Shown here: in pieces, positions 1 to 11,479 of the stretch
How positions within the stretch are numbered: position 1 is the stretch's first letter
Layout: the number at the start of each line of letters is the position of its first letter
Origin: Streptomyces chilikensis
GTDB taxonomy: Bacteria > Actinomycetota > Actinomycetes > Streptomycetales > Streptomycetaceae
DNA: 64,000 nt
Assembly (NCBI RefSeq): GCF_001642695.1
Contig: NZ_LWCC02000005.1
Coordinates: 1,906,406-1,970,405, forward strand
Reading direction: 5' to 3'
Notes under the pieces: generated by a model
Seen by the model: only the letters and a program-made list of their open reading frames with translations
Databases searched by the model: none
Told to the model about the DNA's origin: nothing
Translations under genes and position numbers: made by a program

Positions 1-317
1 CCCGCGGGCCGGTCCCGGCCGCCGACGGGGCGGGGTGGGACCCGGTCGTCCGGGCCGGTCACGCGGAGGACCGGGCCCGGGGCGGCCGGGAACCGGGTTT
101 CCCGGTGGTGGCCTGCGGGGACCACCGCGCGTTCTCCGGCCCCGTGCTCCGCGACGGCGTCGCCCGGGCCCTCCTCCCCGCCGGTCCCCGGCGGACCGGG
201 GCGCGCACGGGCCCGGGCGCGCGGAGGCGGGCCCGTGCCGTCCGGGGCGCGTCGGCAGTGGCGCCGGACCGCCGACGGGGCGGAACCTTCCGGCGCGGAG
301 CTCTTCCGGCGCCGGCC
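1..317. other. GC-rich stretch with no supported gene
   Basis: No reading frame here looks like a protein: the open frames are arginine, proline and glycine rich, as expected for chance frames in high-GC DNA. The only structure I noted is a short inverted repeat, CCGGGAA (86-92) against TTCCCGG (99-105). The stretch lies downstream of htpX and may hold its transcription end. Confidence 0.5.
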
Positions 318-1184
318 TCAGCCGCGGCCGCTGCCCGCCATGCGCTCCAGCCGCGCGATCCGCTCGGTCATGGGCGGGTGGGTGGAGAAGAGCTTGGAGA
401 GGCCCTGGCCCGGCCGGAACGGGTTGGCGATCATCATGTGGCTGGCCGTCTCGATCTTCGGCTCCGGCGGCAGCGGCAGTGCCCTGGCGCCCGCCTCCAG
501 CTTGCGCAGGGCGCTGGCCAGGGCCAGCGGGTCGCCGGTCAGGCGGGCTCCGTCGGCGTCGGCCTCGTACTCCCGGGAGCGGCTGATGGCGAGCTGGATC
601 ACGGAGGCGGCGAGGGGGCCCAGCAGCATGATCAGGAGCATGCCGAGCAGGCCCGGGCCCTCGTCGTCGTCCGAGCGGCCGATGGGGATCAGCCAGGCGA
701 AGTTGACCAGGAACATGATCACCGAGGCGAGCGCGCCCGCGACGGACGAGGTCAGGATGTCGCGGTTGTGGACATGGCTCAGCTCATGGCCGATCACGCC
801 CCGCAGTTCGCGCTCGTCGAGGATGCGCAGGATGCCGTCGGTGCAGCACACCGCGGCGTTGCGCGGGTTGCGTCCGGTGGCGAAGGCGTTGGGCGCGTCG
901 GTCGGTGAGATGTAGAGCCGGGGCATGGGCCGGCGGGCCTGTATGGAGAGCTCGCGGACGATCCGGTAGAGGCCGGGGGCCTCGAACTCGCTGACCGGAC
1001 GGGCGCGCATGGCGCGCAGGGCCAGCTTGTCGCTGTTCCAGTACGCGTAGGCGTTGGTGGCGAGCGCCACCAGCACGGCGGCGATCAGGCCGCCGCGCCC
1101 GAAGAAGCCGCCGATGACGATGATGAGCGCCGACAGTCCCCCGAGGAGGACCGCGGTCCTGAGTCCGTTGTGCCGACGGTGCAC
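318..1184 (-). CDS. htpX: HtpX-family M48 zinc metalloprotease
   Basis: Membrane-bound zinc endopeptidase expected to degrade damaged membrane proteins. The 288-residue protein has two hydrophobic segments near the N-terminus (about residues 11-45), the zinc-binding HELSH motif at 133-137, a second pair of hydrophobic segments (about 143-200) and the EYEAD motif at 205-209 that supplies the third zinc ligand. Length matches the family. I chose the GTG at 1184 ([10 protein letters not shown]) because a GGAGGG Shine-Dalgarno lies just upstream and the in-frame extension is basic and unconserved in character. It is transcribed in the same direction as the nuo operon upstream of it, 202 bp away, and probably separately. 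Confidence 0.93.
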   Translation of the reverse strand: MHRRHNGLRTAVLLGGLSALIIVIGGFFGRGGLIAAVLVALATNAYAYWNSDKLALRAMRARPVSEFEAPGLYRIVRELSIQARRPMPRLYISPTDAPNAFATGRNPRNAAVCCTDGILRILDERELRGVIGHELSHVHNRDILTSSVAGALASVIMFLVNFAWLIPIGRSDDDEGPGLLGMLLIMLLGPLAASVIQLAISRSREYEADADGARLTGDPLALASALRKLEAGARALPLPPEPKIETASHMMIANPFRPGQGLSKLFSTHPPMTERIARLERMAGSGRG

Positions 1185-1386
1185 GGTACGCCCTCCATTG
1201 GTGCGGCGGGGGGAGCCTCTGGTGCGTCGCGTCCAGTGGACCCTTACGTACAGGTCAACGCGGTGCGGGCGGCCGCAGTTCCCCACGCCGGTTCCGGGCG
1301 GGTACCCCGGCGGGCCCGGGACGCACGTGCCCCCGGGGCGGGGCGCGCGTCCCGCCGCGGGGCCGGTCCCGGGGCGGAGGGACGGA

Positions 1387-2907
1387 TCAGAAGAGGGTCA
1401 CGCCGGTGAAGCGGAGGATCAGCTGGGGCGCGCCGGAGAGGACGACGGCGAGGAGCCCGGTGACCACCAGGGCGGCGGTGAGCGGGGCCGTGGCGCGGCG
1501 GGCGGCGGGGGCGCCCTCGGGCGCGGCGCGGAAGAGGAGCGCGGTCCAGCGGAGGTAGTAGACCAGCGCGATCACCACGTTGACGGCCATCACCACGGCC
1601 AGCCACCCCATCCCCGCCTCCACCGCCGAGGCGAAGACGGTGACCTTGGCGAAGAGACCGACGATGCCCGGCGGCAGTCCGGCCAGGGACAGCAGGAAGA
1701 AGGCCAGCAGGAGCGCCGCCACCGGGCGGGAGGCATACAGACCGCGGTGGTCCTCGACGCGGCCCGCCGGCCGGCTCCGGTCCACCAGGGCGACCACGGT
1801 GAACGCGCCGAGGTTCACGGCGGCGTACATCAGGGCGTAGGCGAGGGTCGAGCCGATCGCCCGGGCGGCGTCGTCGCCGTAGGCGGCCGCCGCGACCGGG
1901 ACCAGCAGGTAGCCGGCCTGGCCCACGGAGGACCAGGCCAGCAGCCGGACGGCGCTGCGGTCCCGGCCGGGTCGCTGGCGCAGGGCGCCGACGTTGCCGA
2001 CGGTCATGGTGAGCGCGGCCAGCACGGCCATGACGGGCCCCCAGACCGGGGCGTAGGACGGGAAGGCGAGGACGGTGACCAGGATCAGGCCGGTGAAGCC
2101 GACCGCCTTCCCGGTGACCGACAGGTAGGCGGCGACCGGCAGCGGCGCGCCCGCGTAGGTGTCGGGCACCCAGAAGTGGAAGGGGACGGCGGCGGTCTTG
2201 AAGGCGAAGCCGACCAGGGTGAGGACCACGCCGGCGCGGGCGAGCGCCGAGAACTGGCCGTCGACCCGCTGGATCTCCTCCGCGACCACCGTCAGGTGCA
2301 TCGACCCGGTGACGGCGTAGACGAAGCTGACGCCGAGCAGGCTGACGGCAGTGGCGGTGACCGAGGAGAGGAAGAACTTGAGGGCGGCCTCGGAGGAGCG
2401 GCGGTCCCCGTGGCGCAGTCCCACCAGGGCGAACGCGGGCAGGGAGGCCACCTCGAGGGCGACGATCAGGGTCGCCAGGTCGCGGGAGGCGGGCAGCAGG
2501 GCGGCGCCCGCGGCCGAGCCGAGGAGCAGGAACCAGTACTCGCCGGCGGGCAGCCGCCGGGCCTCGTCCTTGAGCGCCGTCATCGACAGGAGGGCGGCGA
2601 GCAGCGCTCCCCCGAGGACGACGAGCTGCACGACCAGGGTGAAGCGGTCGGCGACGTAGCTGCAGACGCCGGGGTCGGTGGTCAGGCAGAAGGTGGAGCG
2701 GTCGCCGTCGAGCAGGGGCAGCAGGGCGAGCAGGCCGGCGGCGAGGGCCGCGACGGAGATCCACCCCAGCAGCGCCTTGCGGGGCCCGGGGAGGAACAGG
2801 TCGGCGACCAGGACCGCCAGGGCGGCCACGGCGGTGAGGGTGGGGGGCGCGACGGCGAGCCAGTCGACGGACTGGACCACGCTCTCGGCGGTGGCCGGGG
2901 CGCTCAT
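1387..2907 (-). CDS. nuoN: NADH-quinone oxidoreductase subunit N, second (partial) complex I cluster
   Basis: Antiporter-like membrane subunit of a complex I proton pump, 506 residues of nearly continuous transmembrane helices. Proton_antipo_M features are clear: a lysine in [16 protein letters not shown] and the stretch [20 protein letters not shown] with its conserved Lys, His and Trp. It is last in a ten-gene minus-strand operon and its ATG overlaps the nuoM stop (ATGA). It is more diverged and about 47 residues shorter than the NuoN encoded at 24524-26185, so the two operons are not recent duplicates. Confidence 0.93.
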   Translation of the reverse strand: MSAPATAESVVQSVDWLAVAPPTLTAVAALAVLVADLFLPGPRKALLGWISVAALAAGLLALLPLLDGDRSTFCLTTDPGVCSYVADRFTLVVQLVVLGGALLAALLSMTALKDEARRLPAGEYWFLLLGSAAGAALLPASRDLATLIVALEVASLPAFALVGLRHGDRRSSEAALKFFLSSVTATAVSLLGVSFVYAVTGSMHLTVVAEEIQRVDGQFSALARAGVVLTLVGFAFKTAAVPFHFWVPDTYAGAPLPVAAYLSVTGKAVGFTGLILVTVLAFPSYAPVWGPVMAVLAALTMTVGNVGALRQRPGRDRSAVRLLAWSSVGQAGYLLVPVAAAAYGDDAARAIGSTLAYALMYAAVNLGAFTVVALVDRSRPAGRVEDHRGLYASRPVAALLLAFFLLSLAGLPPGIVGLFAKVTVFASAVEAGMGWLAVVMAVNVVIALVYYLRWTALLFRAAPEGAPAARRATAPLTAALVVTGLLAVVLSGAPQLILRFTGVTLF

Positions 2908-4499
2908 CGGGTGCCTCCTGCGAAGAGCTGCTGGACGGCCGGGTCGGTGAGGCCGAGGAGCGCCTTCGGCCAGAGTCCGGCGAGGACGGTGAGGACCACC
3001 AGCGGGGTCCAGGCGGCGAACTCGTGGCCGCGGACGTCGGCGAGGAGCGGGACGCCGTCGGTGTCCCGCGGCGGTGCGCCCATGCAGACGCGGCGGACCA
3101 CGACCAGCAGGTAGGCGGCGGTGAGCAGGGTGCCGAAGGCGCCGACCGCCATGAAGACCAGGTAGGCCGGGCGGCTGAGGCCCGCTGCCGGGTCGAACGC
3201 GCCGAAGAGGGCGAGCATCTCGCCCCAGAAGCCGGCCAGGCCGGGCAGTCCCAGGGAGGCGACGGCGGCGAAGGCGAGCAGGCCGCCGAGGCGGGGCGCG
3301 CGGCCGTAGAGGGCGGCTCCGGTGGCCTGGAGCCCCTGTGCCGAGAGGGCGTCCAGGTCGGTGGTGCCGGTGCGGTCCTTGAGGGCGCCGACCAGGAAGA
3401 AGAGCAGGCCGGTGATCAGCCCGTGGGCGACGTTGGCGAACAGGGCCCCGTTGACGCCGGTGGGGGTCATGGTGGCGATGCCGAGCAGGACGAAGCCCAT
3501 GTGGCCGACGGAGGAGTAGGCGATCAGGCGCTTCAGGTCGCCCCGGGCGCCCTTGCGCGCCAGCGCGAGGCAGGCCAGGGAGCCGTAGACGATGCCGACG
3601 ACGGCGAAGGCGGCCAGGTAGGGCGCGAAGACCTCGAAGCCCTCGGGGGCGGCGGGGAGCAGGATGCGGACGAAGCCGTAGGTGCCCATCTTGAGCAGCA
3701 CGCCGGCCAGCAGGACCGATCCGACGGTGGGCGCGGCGGTGTGGGCGTCGGGCAGCCAGCTGTGCAGGGGCCACATCGGGGTCTTCACGGCGAGGCCGAT
3801 GCCGATCGCCAGGACCGCCACCACCTGGACCGTCACGGTGAGTGGCCGTCCGTCGCCGGTGGCGAGTGCCACCATGTCGAACGTGCCCGCCTCGATCCCG
3901 ATCAGGAGCAGGCCGAGCAGCATGACCACGGAGCCCAGCAGGGTGAACAGGATGAACTTCCAGGCCGCCTGCGCGCGGCCCGCCCCGCCCCAGCGGGCGA
4001 TCAGGAAGTACATCGGGATCAGCACGGTCTCGAACGCCAGGAAGAACAGCAGCAGGTCGAGGACGGCGAAGGAGGCGAGGGTGCCGGTCTCCAGGACGAG
4101 CAGCAGGGCGACGAACGCCTTCGGGGAGCCGCCCGCGGGCGGGTTGGCGTACGCGTGGAGCGCGCAGAGGAAGGTCAGCAGGGCGGTGAGGACCAGCAGC
4201 GGCAGCGAGATGCCGTCGACGCCCAGGTGGATCCGCACGTCGAGGGCGGGGATCCAGCTGATGTCGGTGGTGGCCTGCATGGTCTGGGGCCGGTGGTGGT
4301 CGAACCCGGCGGCGAGGGCCAGGGCGGCCAGGAGGACGGCGGCGGTGACGGTCACGCCGTGCCGCAGCACCGCCTGCTCGGGCGACCTCCCCCTCAGCCC
4401 GGGCGGGGCCGGGAGGAGGGCGGCGGCGGCCCCGAGCAGCGGGATCACCACGACGAACGCGAGAAGGGCCCGCATCACGGACTCGTTGACATCGATCAC
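2904..4499 (-). CDS. nuoM: NADH-quinone oxidoreductase subunit M, second cluster
   Basis: Antiporter-like proton-pumping membrane subunit, 531 residues. The essential glutamate is visible at E157 (FETVLIPMY), a conserved lysine at K181, and the broken-helix motif VKTPMWPLHSWLPDAH around 238-253. Start choice is uncertain: GTG at 4499 gives MIDVNESVMRALL, while ATG at 4475 gives MRALLAFVVV, which begins directly at the first membrane helix; neither has a strong Shine-Dalgarno. The gene follows nuoL by 6 bp and overlaps nuoN by 4 bp, so it is co-transcribed. Confidence 0.92.
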   Translation of the reverse strand: MIDVNESVMRALLAFVVVIPLLGAAAALLPAPPGLRGRSPEQAVLRHGVTVTAAVLLAALALAAGFDHHRPQTMQATTDISWIPALDVRIHLGVDGISLPLLVLTALLTFLCALHAYANPPAGGSPKAFVALLLVLETGTLASFAVLDLLLFFLAFETVLIPMYFLIARWGGAGRAQAAWKFILFTLLGSVVMLLGLLLIGIEAGTFDMVALATGDGRPLTVTVQVVAVLAIGIGLAVKTPMWPLHSWLPDAHTAAPTVGSVLLAGVLLKMGTYGFVRILLPAAPEGFEVFAPYLAAFAVVGIVYGSLACLALARKGARGDLKRLIAYSSVGHMGFVLLGIATMTPTGVNGALFANVAHGLITGLLFFLVGALKDRTGTTDLDALSAQGLQATGAALYGRAPRLGGLLAFAAVASLGLPGLAGFWGEMLALFGAFDPAAGLSRPAYLVFMAVGAFGTLLTAAYLLVVVRRVCMGAPPRDTDGVPLLADVRGHEFAAWTPLVVLTVLAGLWPKALLGLTDPAVQQLFAGGTR

Positions 4500-4505
4500 G
4501 CCTGC

Positions 4506-6526
<2,021 letters not shown>

Positions 6527-6530
<4 letters not shown>

Positions 6531-6967
6531 GCTGAGGCCTCGGCCTTCTCGCCGGTCCCGGTGGCGGTGGCGGTGGCGTCGTCGGTGCCGGCCCCGTCGT
6601 CCCTGCCCGCGCCCGTGTCCGCGCTCCCGCCGCCGTCCTCCGCGGTGTCGCGGAGGCGGTCGATGTCGGCGGTGCCGCGGTTGCGGTACACGGCCAGGAC
6701 GATCGCCAGGCCGATGCCGATCTCGGCGGCGGCGATGGCGATGGTGAACAGGGTCAGCGCCTGGCCCGAGTGGAGCCCGTCGTGGGGGAACCCGGCCCGG
6801 GCGGCGCGGCTCAGCCAGGCGTCGAAGGCGACGAGGTTGAGGTTGACGGCGTTGAGCATGAGCTCGACGGACATCAGCACCAGGATCGCGTTGCGGCGTG
6901 CCAGGACGCCGTAGACCCCGGTGCAGAAGAGGAGGGCGGAGAGGACGACGGGATACACGAGGTGCAT
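6527..6967 (-). CDS. nuoK: NADH-quinone oxidoreductase subunit K with hydrophilic C-terminal tail
   Basis: Small three-helix membrane subunit of the proton channel. Conserved membrane glutamates are E35 ([11 protein letters not shown]) and E82 ([10 protein letters not shown]). The core ends near residue 97, but the protein runs to 146 residues with an acidic, glycine- and threonine-rich tail ([19 protein letters not shown]) absent from the 99-residue NuoK at 29744-30043. Its ATG overlaps the nuoJ stop by one base (TGATG). The tail is probably disordered and its role is unknown. Confidence 0.93.
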
Positions 6968-7680
6968 CAGCGCTCGCCTCCTTCGGCACGGCGTCCGGCG
7001 TCACCGGACGCGGCGTCGGCCGCGCCCTGCTCGCCGGGCCGGGCGGCGGCACGGCCTGCGGCGGCGCGGCCGGCGGCCTTCGCACCGGCCGCGGTCCTCG
7101 TGGACGGGCCGGCCGGGCGGGCGGCGCCGGCCTTCCCGGAGGACGCGGCGTCCACGTCGGCGTTCCGTTTGCGGGAGAGGACGATGGCGCCGACCAGCGC
7201 GGCCAGCAGCAGGACGGAGAGGGCCTCGAAGGGGAGCACCCAGTGCCGGAAGAGGGACTCGCCGGTGACCTCGGTCGTGCCGGCGGACGCGCCGTCCAGC
7301 TCGATCCAGGTGGTGCGGAAGGCGTCGACGACCAGCCAGACCAGGGCGACCGCCGCGGCGACCGCCACGCCGAGGGCGACCCCGCGGTTGCCGGAGTCGG
7401 CGTCCGGGGAGCGTCCGATGGGGGCCCGGGTGAGCATCAGGCCGAAGAGGAGGAGGACGACCACCGAGCCGACGTAGATCAGGACCTGCACCCAGGCGAT
7501 GAACTCGGCGGTGAGCAGCAGGTACTCGACGGCGAGCCCGCCGAGCGCCACCACCAGCCAGAGCGCGGCGTGCACCAGTTGCCGGGTGGTCACGCTGACC
7601 ACCGCCGCGCCGAGGGTGACCACGCCGACCAGCAGGAAGGTGACCTCCACCCCGGTGGGCGAGAGGAATCCGTGGCTCAC
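6967..7680 (-). CDS. nuoJ: NADH-quinone oxidoreductase subunit J, second cluster
   Basis: Five-helix membrane subunit at the junction of the arms, 237 residues. The core spans about residues 10-180, including the conserved stretch [20 protein letters not shown] that contains the pi-bulge helix of NuoJ. After the last helix comes a roughly 50-residue Ala/Lys/Arg-rich tail ending in GRRAEGGER. The start ATG at 7680 follows the nuoI stop with overlap. Several subunits in this operon have such low-complexity ends. Confidence 0.92.
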   Translation of the reverse strand: MSHGFLSPTGVEVTFLLVGVVTLGAAVVSVTTRQLVHAALWLVVALGGLAVEYLLLTAEFIAWVQVLIYVGSVVVLLLFGLMLTRAPIGRSPDADSGNRGVALGVAVAAAVALVWLVVDAFRTTWIELDGASAGTTEVTGESLFRHWVLPFEALSVLLLAALVGAIVLSRKRNADVDAASSGKAGAARPAGPSTRTAAGAKAAGRAAAGRAAARPGEQGAADAASGDAGRRAEGGER

Positions 7681-8279
7681 GGGGCCTCACCCTCCGCCGG
7701 GCCCTCCGCCTGGCCTTCGGCCTGCCGCAGCTTGTCCGCGGTCCTGCGCGCGGCGGCGACCTCCTTGGGCTCCTCCGCGCCGGCGTCCAGGGCGGGCGGG
7801 GCGGGGACGGTCCACATCCACTCGCGGAGCTTGTCCCGCTCGTGGGTGAGCTCGCGGATGTCCGTCTCGGCGTACTCGAACTCCGGGGACCAGAACAGGG
7901 CGTCGAACGGGCACACCTCGACGCAGATCCCGCAGTACATGCAGAGCGCGAAGTCGATGGCGAACCGGTCGAGGACGTTGCGCTGCCGCTCGCGGCCGCC
8001 GGGCGCGGCCGGGGGCACCGTCTCCTTGTGGGAGTCGATGTAGATGCACCAGTCCGGGCACTCGCGGGCGCACAGCATGCAGACCGTGCAGTTCTCCTCG
8101 AAGAGGCCGATCACGCCGCGGGTGCGCGGGGCGAGCTCGGGCTGGACCTCCGGGTACTGCGCGGTGACGTTCTTCCGCATCATGGTGCGCAGCGTGACGG
8201 CCAGGCCCTTGGCCAGCCCGCTGCCGGGGAATCCCGGGGATGCGGAGGCCGAGGCCGAGGCGGAGGCGGACGGCGTCAC
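7677..8279 (-). CDS. nuoI: NADH-quinone oxidoreductase subunit I (8Fe ferredoxin-like), second cluster
   Basis: Peripheral-arm subunit that carries two [4Fe-4S] clusters and passes electrons towards NuoB. Ligands are visible as C64-C67-C70-C74 ([11 protein letters not shown]) and C113-C116-C119-C123 ([11 protein letters not shown]). The 200-residue frame starts at GTG 8279, which overlaps the nuoH stop (GTGA). The first 14 residues are an unusual Ser-Ala alternation ([11 protein letters not shown]) before [15 protein letters not shown]. The C-terminus ends in a Glu/Ala/Gly-rich tail. Both clusters are intact, so electron transfer through this subunit is possible. Confidence 0.94.
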   Translation of the reverse strand: MTPSASASASASASPGFPGSGLAKGLAVTLRTMMRKNVTAQYPEVQPELAPRTRGVIGLFEENCTVCMLCARECPDWCIYIDSHKETVPPAAPGGRERQRNVLDRFAIDFALCMYCGICVEVCPFDALFWSPEFEYAETDIRELTHERDKLREWMWTVPAPPALDAGAEEPKEVAAARRTADKLRQAEGQAEGPAEGEAP

Positions 8280-9241
8280 GGGATCACCACCTTGACGACG
8301 CCGGTGAGGGCGATCTGGGCGAGGGCGAGCGGAACCAGAAAGGTCCATGACAGCTTCTGCAACTGGTCCTCCCGCAGCCGGGGGTAGGTGACGCGCAGCC
8401 AGATGACCACGAAGGCCAGGGCGGCGGTCTTCAGCAGGGTCCAGAACCAGCCGAGGCCGTCGCCGCCGAACGGGCCGTGCCAGCCGCCGAGGAACAGCAC
8501 GGTGGTCAGGCCGCAGAGGACGACGATGCCGGCGTACTCGGCGAGCAGGAAGAAGGCGAAGCGCAGGCCGGTGTACTCGGTGTACGCGCCGAAGATGATC
8601 TCCGAGTCGGCCACCGGCATGTCGAACGGCGGGCGCTGAAGTTCGGCGAGTCCGGCCACGAAGAAGACGACGGCGCCGACGATCTGCCAGGGCAGCCACC
8701 ACCACTCGAAGGCGCCGGCGATCCCGGTGAGCGAGACGGTGCCGGCCGCCATGGCGACGGAGGCCGCCGCGAGCAGCATGGGCAGCTCGTAGGCGAGCAG
8801 CTGGGCGGCGGTGCGGAGGCCGCCGAGCAGGGAGTACTTGTTGGCGGACGCCCAGCCGGCCATCAGCGAGCCGAGGACGCCGACGCCCATCACGGCGAGG
8901 GCGAAGAAGACGCCCGCGTCGATCGCCTGGCCGACCGCGTCGCCCGGGCCGAGCGGGATGACCAGCAGGACCAGCAGGTACGGCAGGAGGGCGACGGCGG
9001 GGGCCAGCTGGAAGACCCGGCGGTCGGCGCCGGCCGGGACCACGTCCTCCTTCTGTGCGAACTTCACGCCGTCCGCGACGAGCTGGGCCCAGCCGTGGAA
9101 GCCGCCGGCGTACATGGGGCCGAGGCGGCCCTGCATGTGGGCCATCACCTTGTGCTCGGTCTGGCCCACGACCAGCGGGAGGACCAGGAAGGCGGCGAAG
9201 ACGGCGAGCAGACGCAGCGTGACGTCGAGCGCGTCGGTCAC
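8276..9241 (-). CDS. nuoH: NADH-quinone oxidoreductase subunit H, second cluster
   Basis: Membrane subunit that forms the roof of the quinone cavity with NuoB and NuoD, 321 residues and eight or so helices. Recognisable segments are [17 protein letters not shown] and [17 protein letters not shown], the latter containing the conserved glutamates of the E-channel. The usual GPNRVG-type loop reads [12 protein letters not shown], so it has diverged from the 31555-32943 paralogue ([11 protein letters not shown]). GTG 9241 overlaps the nuoC stop (GTGA). There is no nuoD between nuoC and nuoH, where other operons have it. Confidence 0.93.
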   Translation of the reverse strand: MTDALDVTLRLLAVFAAFLVLPLVVGQTEHKVMAHMQGRLGPMYAGGFHGWAQLVADGVKFAQKEDVVPAGADRRVFQLAPAVALLPYLLVLLVIPLGPGDAVGQAIDAGVFFALAVMGVGVLGSLMAGWASANKYSLLGGLRTAAQLLAYELPMLLAAASVAMAAGTVSLTGIAGAFEWWWLPWQIVGAVVFFVAGLAELQRPPFDMPVADSEIIFGAYTEYTGLRFAFFLLAEYAGIVVLCGLTTVLFLGGWHGPFGGDGLGWFWTLLKTAALAFVVIWLRVTYPRLREDQLQKLSWTFLVPLALAQIALTGVVKVVIP

Positions 9242-10329
9242 TGTCCGCCTCCCTCGGGGTCGTCGGTGGGTCGTTCGTCCGTGGTGGGGTCGTCGCCCTC
9301 GCGGGGCCCCTCCGGCTCCTCGAAGGCGGGCTTCGCGTGGTGCCACGGGGCGTCGGGGCTGCGCGGGGCGGCCTGCGGCCGCCGGGGTTCCCGCTCGGCG
9401 GGGGGCGTCGTCCCCTCGGCCCGCTGCGACGCGGACCCGCCCGAGGCGGAACGGGACCGGCGCGGCACCGAGGGCGGCGGCGCGGTCGCGTCACCCTGTT
9501 CCTCGCGCTGCGACGCCGAACCCTCCGACACGCTCCGCGAACGCCGCGGACCCGCCGGCGCGCCCGCGGCCCCCGCCGCACCACCCGGCTCCTCGCGCTG
9601 CGACGCGGAGCCCGCGGACGCGCTGCGGGAACGCCGGGGGGCGGCCGGGGTCTCCGCGGCCTGGGAGGCGGACCCCTCGGAGACGGTCCGGGCACGGCGC
9701 GGGCGGTCGGCGCCGGCCGCGCGGGCCGCGCCCCGGGCCGGGGCGGCGGGCAGCTGCCCCTTCAGCGGGCCCCACTCGTTCGGGTCCGGGACCCCCGGCG
9801 GCAGCATCTGCCGCCGCCTGGGCCCGCCGTGCTCCGCCGCCGCGGACTCCCCCGGCTCCTTGGCCCCCGGCCACGCCTTGACGACCCGTGCCGCCAGCAC
9901 GAAGTCCTTCCGCAGCGGATGCCCCTCGAAGCCCTCCGGCAGCAGCAACGGCTCGAGGCCGGGGTGGCCGTCGAACCGCACGCCGAACATCTCGTGGGTC
10001 TCCCGCTCGTGCCAGGCCGCGCCCGCGTGGACGCCGACCGCGGAGGCCAGCACCGGGGCGTCGTGCGGCACGGTGGTGCGCAGCAGCAGCCGGCGGACCG
10101 GCCGGCCCAGGGCGGCGACGTGGGCGCAGACCCGGAAGCCCGCGCCCGGCTCGTCCACCGCGCTCAGCCAGTCGAAGAAGGTGCACCCCAGCCGGTCGCG
10201 GGCCACGGTCAGCGCCTCGGTCCAGGCCTCCGGGGGCACGTCGACCGTCAGGACCTCGTAGGACTCCTCCGCCACGGCCCCGTCGCCGAAGAGCGCACCG
10301 GCCGGTTCCGGGAGCCACCCCTCGCTCAT
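9238..10329 (-). CDS. nuoC: NADH-quinone oxidoreductase subunit C with RS-like repeat tail, second cluster
   Basis: Residues 1-165 form the 30-kDa NuoC fold, with the signature [17 protein letters not shown] at 107-123 and EGHPLRKDF at 135-143. The remaining ~200 residues are not NuoC-like: a Pro/Ala linker and four copies of a motif of the type [17 protein letters not shown] (residues 210-226, 231-247, 261-277, 289-305), ending in an acidic tail. Normal NuoC is 200-250 residues, and the paralogue at 39062-39796 has no such tail. The tail occupies the place where nuoD or the NuoD half of a NuoCD fusion would be. ATG 10329 overlaps the nuoB stop. Confidence 0.88.
   Translation of the reverse strand: MSEGWLPEPAGALFGDGAVAEESYEVLTVDVPPEAWTEALTVARDRLGCTFFDWLSAVDEPGAGFRVCAHVAALGRPVRRLLLRTTVPHDAPVLASAVGVHAGAAWHERETHEMFGVRFDGHPGLEPLLLPEGFEGHPLRKDFVLAARVVKAWPGAKEPGESAAAEHGGPRRRQMLPPGVPDPNEWGPLKGQLPAAPARGAARAAGADRPRRARTVSEGSASQAAETPAAPRRSRSASAGSASQREEPGGAAGAAGAPAGPRRSRSVSEGSASQREEQGDATAPPPSVPRRSRSASGGSASQRAEGTTPPAEREPRRPQAAPRSPDAPWHHAKPAFEEPEGPREGDDPTTDERPTDDPEGGGQ
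9415..9702 (-). repeat. Four imperfect coding repeats in the NuoC tail
   Basis: Four units of about 51 bp encode [48 protein letters not shown] and [16 protein letters not shown], spaced 21, 30 and 28 residues apart by Ala/Pro/Gly linkers. The similarity is visible in DNA as well as protein; for example three copies share CTGCGACGC on the plus strand. Conservation of serine and arginine positions with variable linkers suggests selection on the peptide motif or recent internal duplication. Confidence 0.85.
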
Positions 10330-10946
10330 CGGTCCCCCTCCGCGGCCGGCGGCCGGACCAGCCCGCTGGTGAGCGCGGCGGTGGAGGGGCGCGGGGCCGC
10401 GCCGCTCCCGCCGTACCGCTTGCCCAGCGATTCCCGGGCGATCTTCTCCTGGAGCTTGATGATCCCCTGCAGCAGCGCCTCCGGCCGCGGCGGGCAGCCC
10501 GGCACGTAGACGTCGACGGGGACGATCTGGTCGACGCCCTTGGTGACCGAGTACGAGTCCCAGTACGGCCCGCCGCAGTTGGAGCAGGCGCCGAAGGAGA
10601 TGACGTACTTCGGCTCCGGCATCTGCTCGTAGAGCCGCTTCACCGCGGGCGCCATCTTGTCGGTCACGGTGCCCGAGACGACCATCAGGTCGGCCTGGCG
10701 CGGCCCCGGCGCGAACGGGATGACGCCGAGGCGCATGAAGTCGTGCCGGGACATCGACGCGGCGATGAACTCGATGGCGCAGCAGGCGAGCCCGAAGTTG
10801 AAGACCCAGAGCGAGTAGCGGCGGCCCCAGTTGAGGACCACCTTCATCGGCTCGGGCGCCAGCCGGGAGAGCGCGCCCAGCCGCTTGGGCTCGGGCAGCA
10901 TCACCGGCTGCGGCTCGGGGGTGTCACCGGTGGCGGCAGCGGTCAC
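10326..10946 (-). CDS. nuoB: NADH-quinone oxidoreductase subunit B, second cluster
   Basis: Holds the terminal iron-sulfur cluster N2 that reduces quinone. The four ligands are C55, C56 ([10 protein letters not shown]), C121 ([10 protein letters not shown]) and C151 (VPGCPPRPE), with the expected spacing. The 206-residue frame starts at GTG 10946, overlapping the nuoA stop (GTGA). The C-terminus is about 30 residues longer than usual and Pro/Ala rich. Because N2 is normally sandwiched against NuoD, the lack of a nuoD here raises the question of what partner this NuoB uses. Confidence 0.94.
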   Translation of the reverse strand: MTAAATGDTPEPQPVMLPEPKRLGALSRLAPEPMKVVLNWGRRYSLWVFNFGLACCAIEFIAASMSRHDFMRLGVIPFAPGPRQADLMVVSGTVTDKMAPAVKRLYEQMPEPKYVISFGACSNCGGPYWDSYSVTKGVDQIVPVDVYVPGCPPRPEALLQGIIKLQEKIARESLGKRYGGSGAAPRPSTAALTSGLVRPPAAEGDR

Positions 10947-11314
10947 GTCCACTCCAGGACGCCTTTCCTGTAGGCGTACAGCAGGCCCACGGCGAGGAAG
11001 CCGAGGAACAGGAACATCTCCACGAGGGTGGTGGCGCCGTAGCCCTGCGCGTCGAAGACGGTCGCCCAGGGGAAGAGGAACACCGAGTCCACCGCGAAGA
11101 TCACGTAGAGGAACGCGTACACGTAGTACCGGACCTGGGTGTGCGCCCAGCCCTCGCCGACCGGGTCGACGCCGCACTCGTAGGTGAGCAGCTTCTCGGG
11201 CGTCGGCACCACGGGCCGCAGCAGGCGTCCCGCGCCGAAGGCGGCGGCGACGAACAGCACGCCGACGACGGCGAGGAGGCCGACGACCGAGTAGGACGGA
11301 AAGTAGTCGGGCAC
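10943..11314 (-). CDS. nuoA: NADH-quinone oxidoreductase subunit A, second cluster
   Basis: First gene of the ten-gene minus-strand operon. The 123-residue protein has three membrane helices and the conserved loop [20 protein letters not shown], plus the [12 protein letters not shown] helix motif of NuoA. The product helps stabilise the quinone-site loops at the membrane interface. The upstream 165 bp is shared with the divergent kinase gene and should hold promoters in both directions. Confidence 0.93.
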   Translation of the reverse strand: MPDYFPSYSVVGLLAVVGVLFVAAAFGAGRLLRPVVPTPEKLLTYECGVDPVGEGWAHTQVRYYVYAFLYVIFAVDSVFLFPWATVFDAQGYGATTLVEMFLFLGFLAVGLLYAYRKGVLEWT

Positions 11315-11479
11315 CTCGGTCCTCGCTCCCCACGTCTGGTTCCCTCGTGAACGTACGCAACGGGAGTCTAGGCCCTGCCTCCCCGGCGGAGGCCGGGTGC
11401 GGTGGTGGGGTTTTCCCCCGTACCTCTCGGCCGGACCACCTCATGGCGCGGGCGTGCCGCCGCCGGGCAGTCTGGCCCC
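11315..11479. promoter_or_regulatory. Divergent promoter region between the second nuo operon and the kinase gene
   Basis: A -10-like TAGACT for the nuo operon can be read on the minus strand at 11365-11370, about 50 bp before nuoA; no convincing -35 is seen. A sequence at 11356-11361 (GTGAAC) resembles one half of a Rex site but the second half is absent. Promoter assignment is tentative. Confidence 0.35.

Noticed and set aside
9415-9702. CRISPR-like array in the repeats of the nuoC tail
   Set aside because: The repeats are in-frame coding units of unequal spacing, and the spacers are Ala/Pro codons rather than unique sequence; no cas genes are near.
9238-10329. NuoCD fusion in the second operon
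   Set aside because: The 200 extra residues have none of the NuoD motifs ([13 protein letters not shown] and others seen in 37743-39065).
11350-11375. Rex operator upstream of the second nuoA
   Set aside because: Only the half CGTGAACGT is present; the second half TTCACA is missing.
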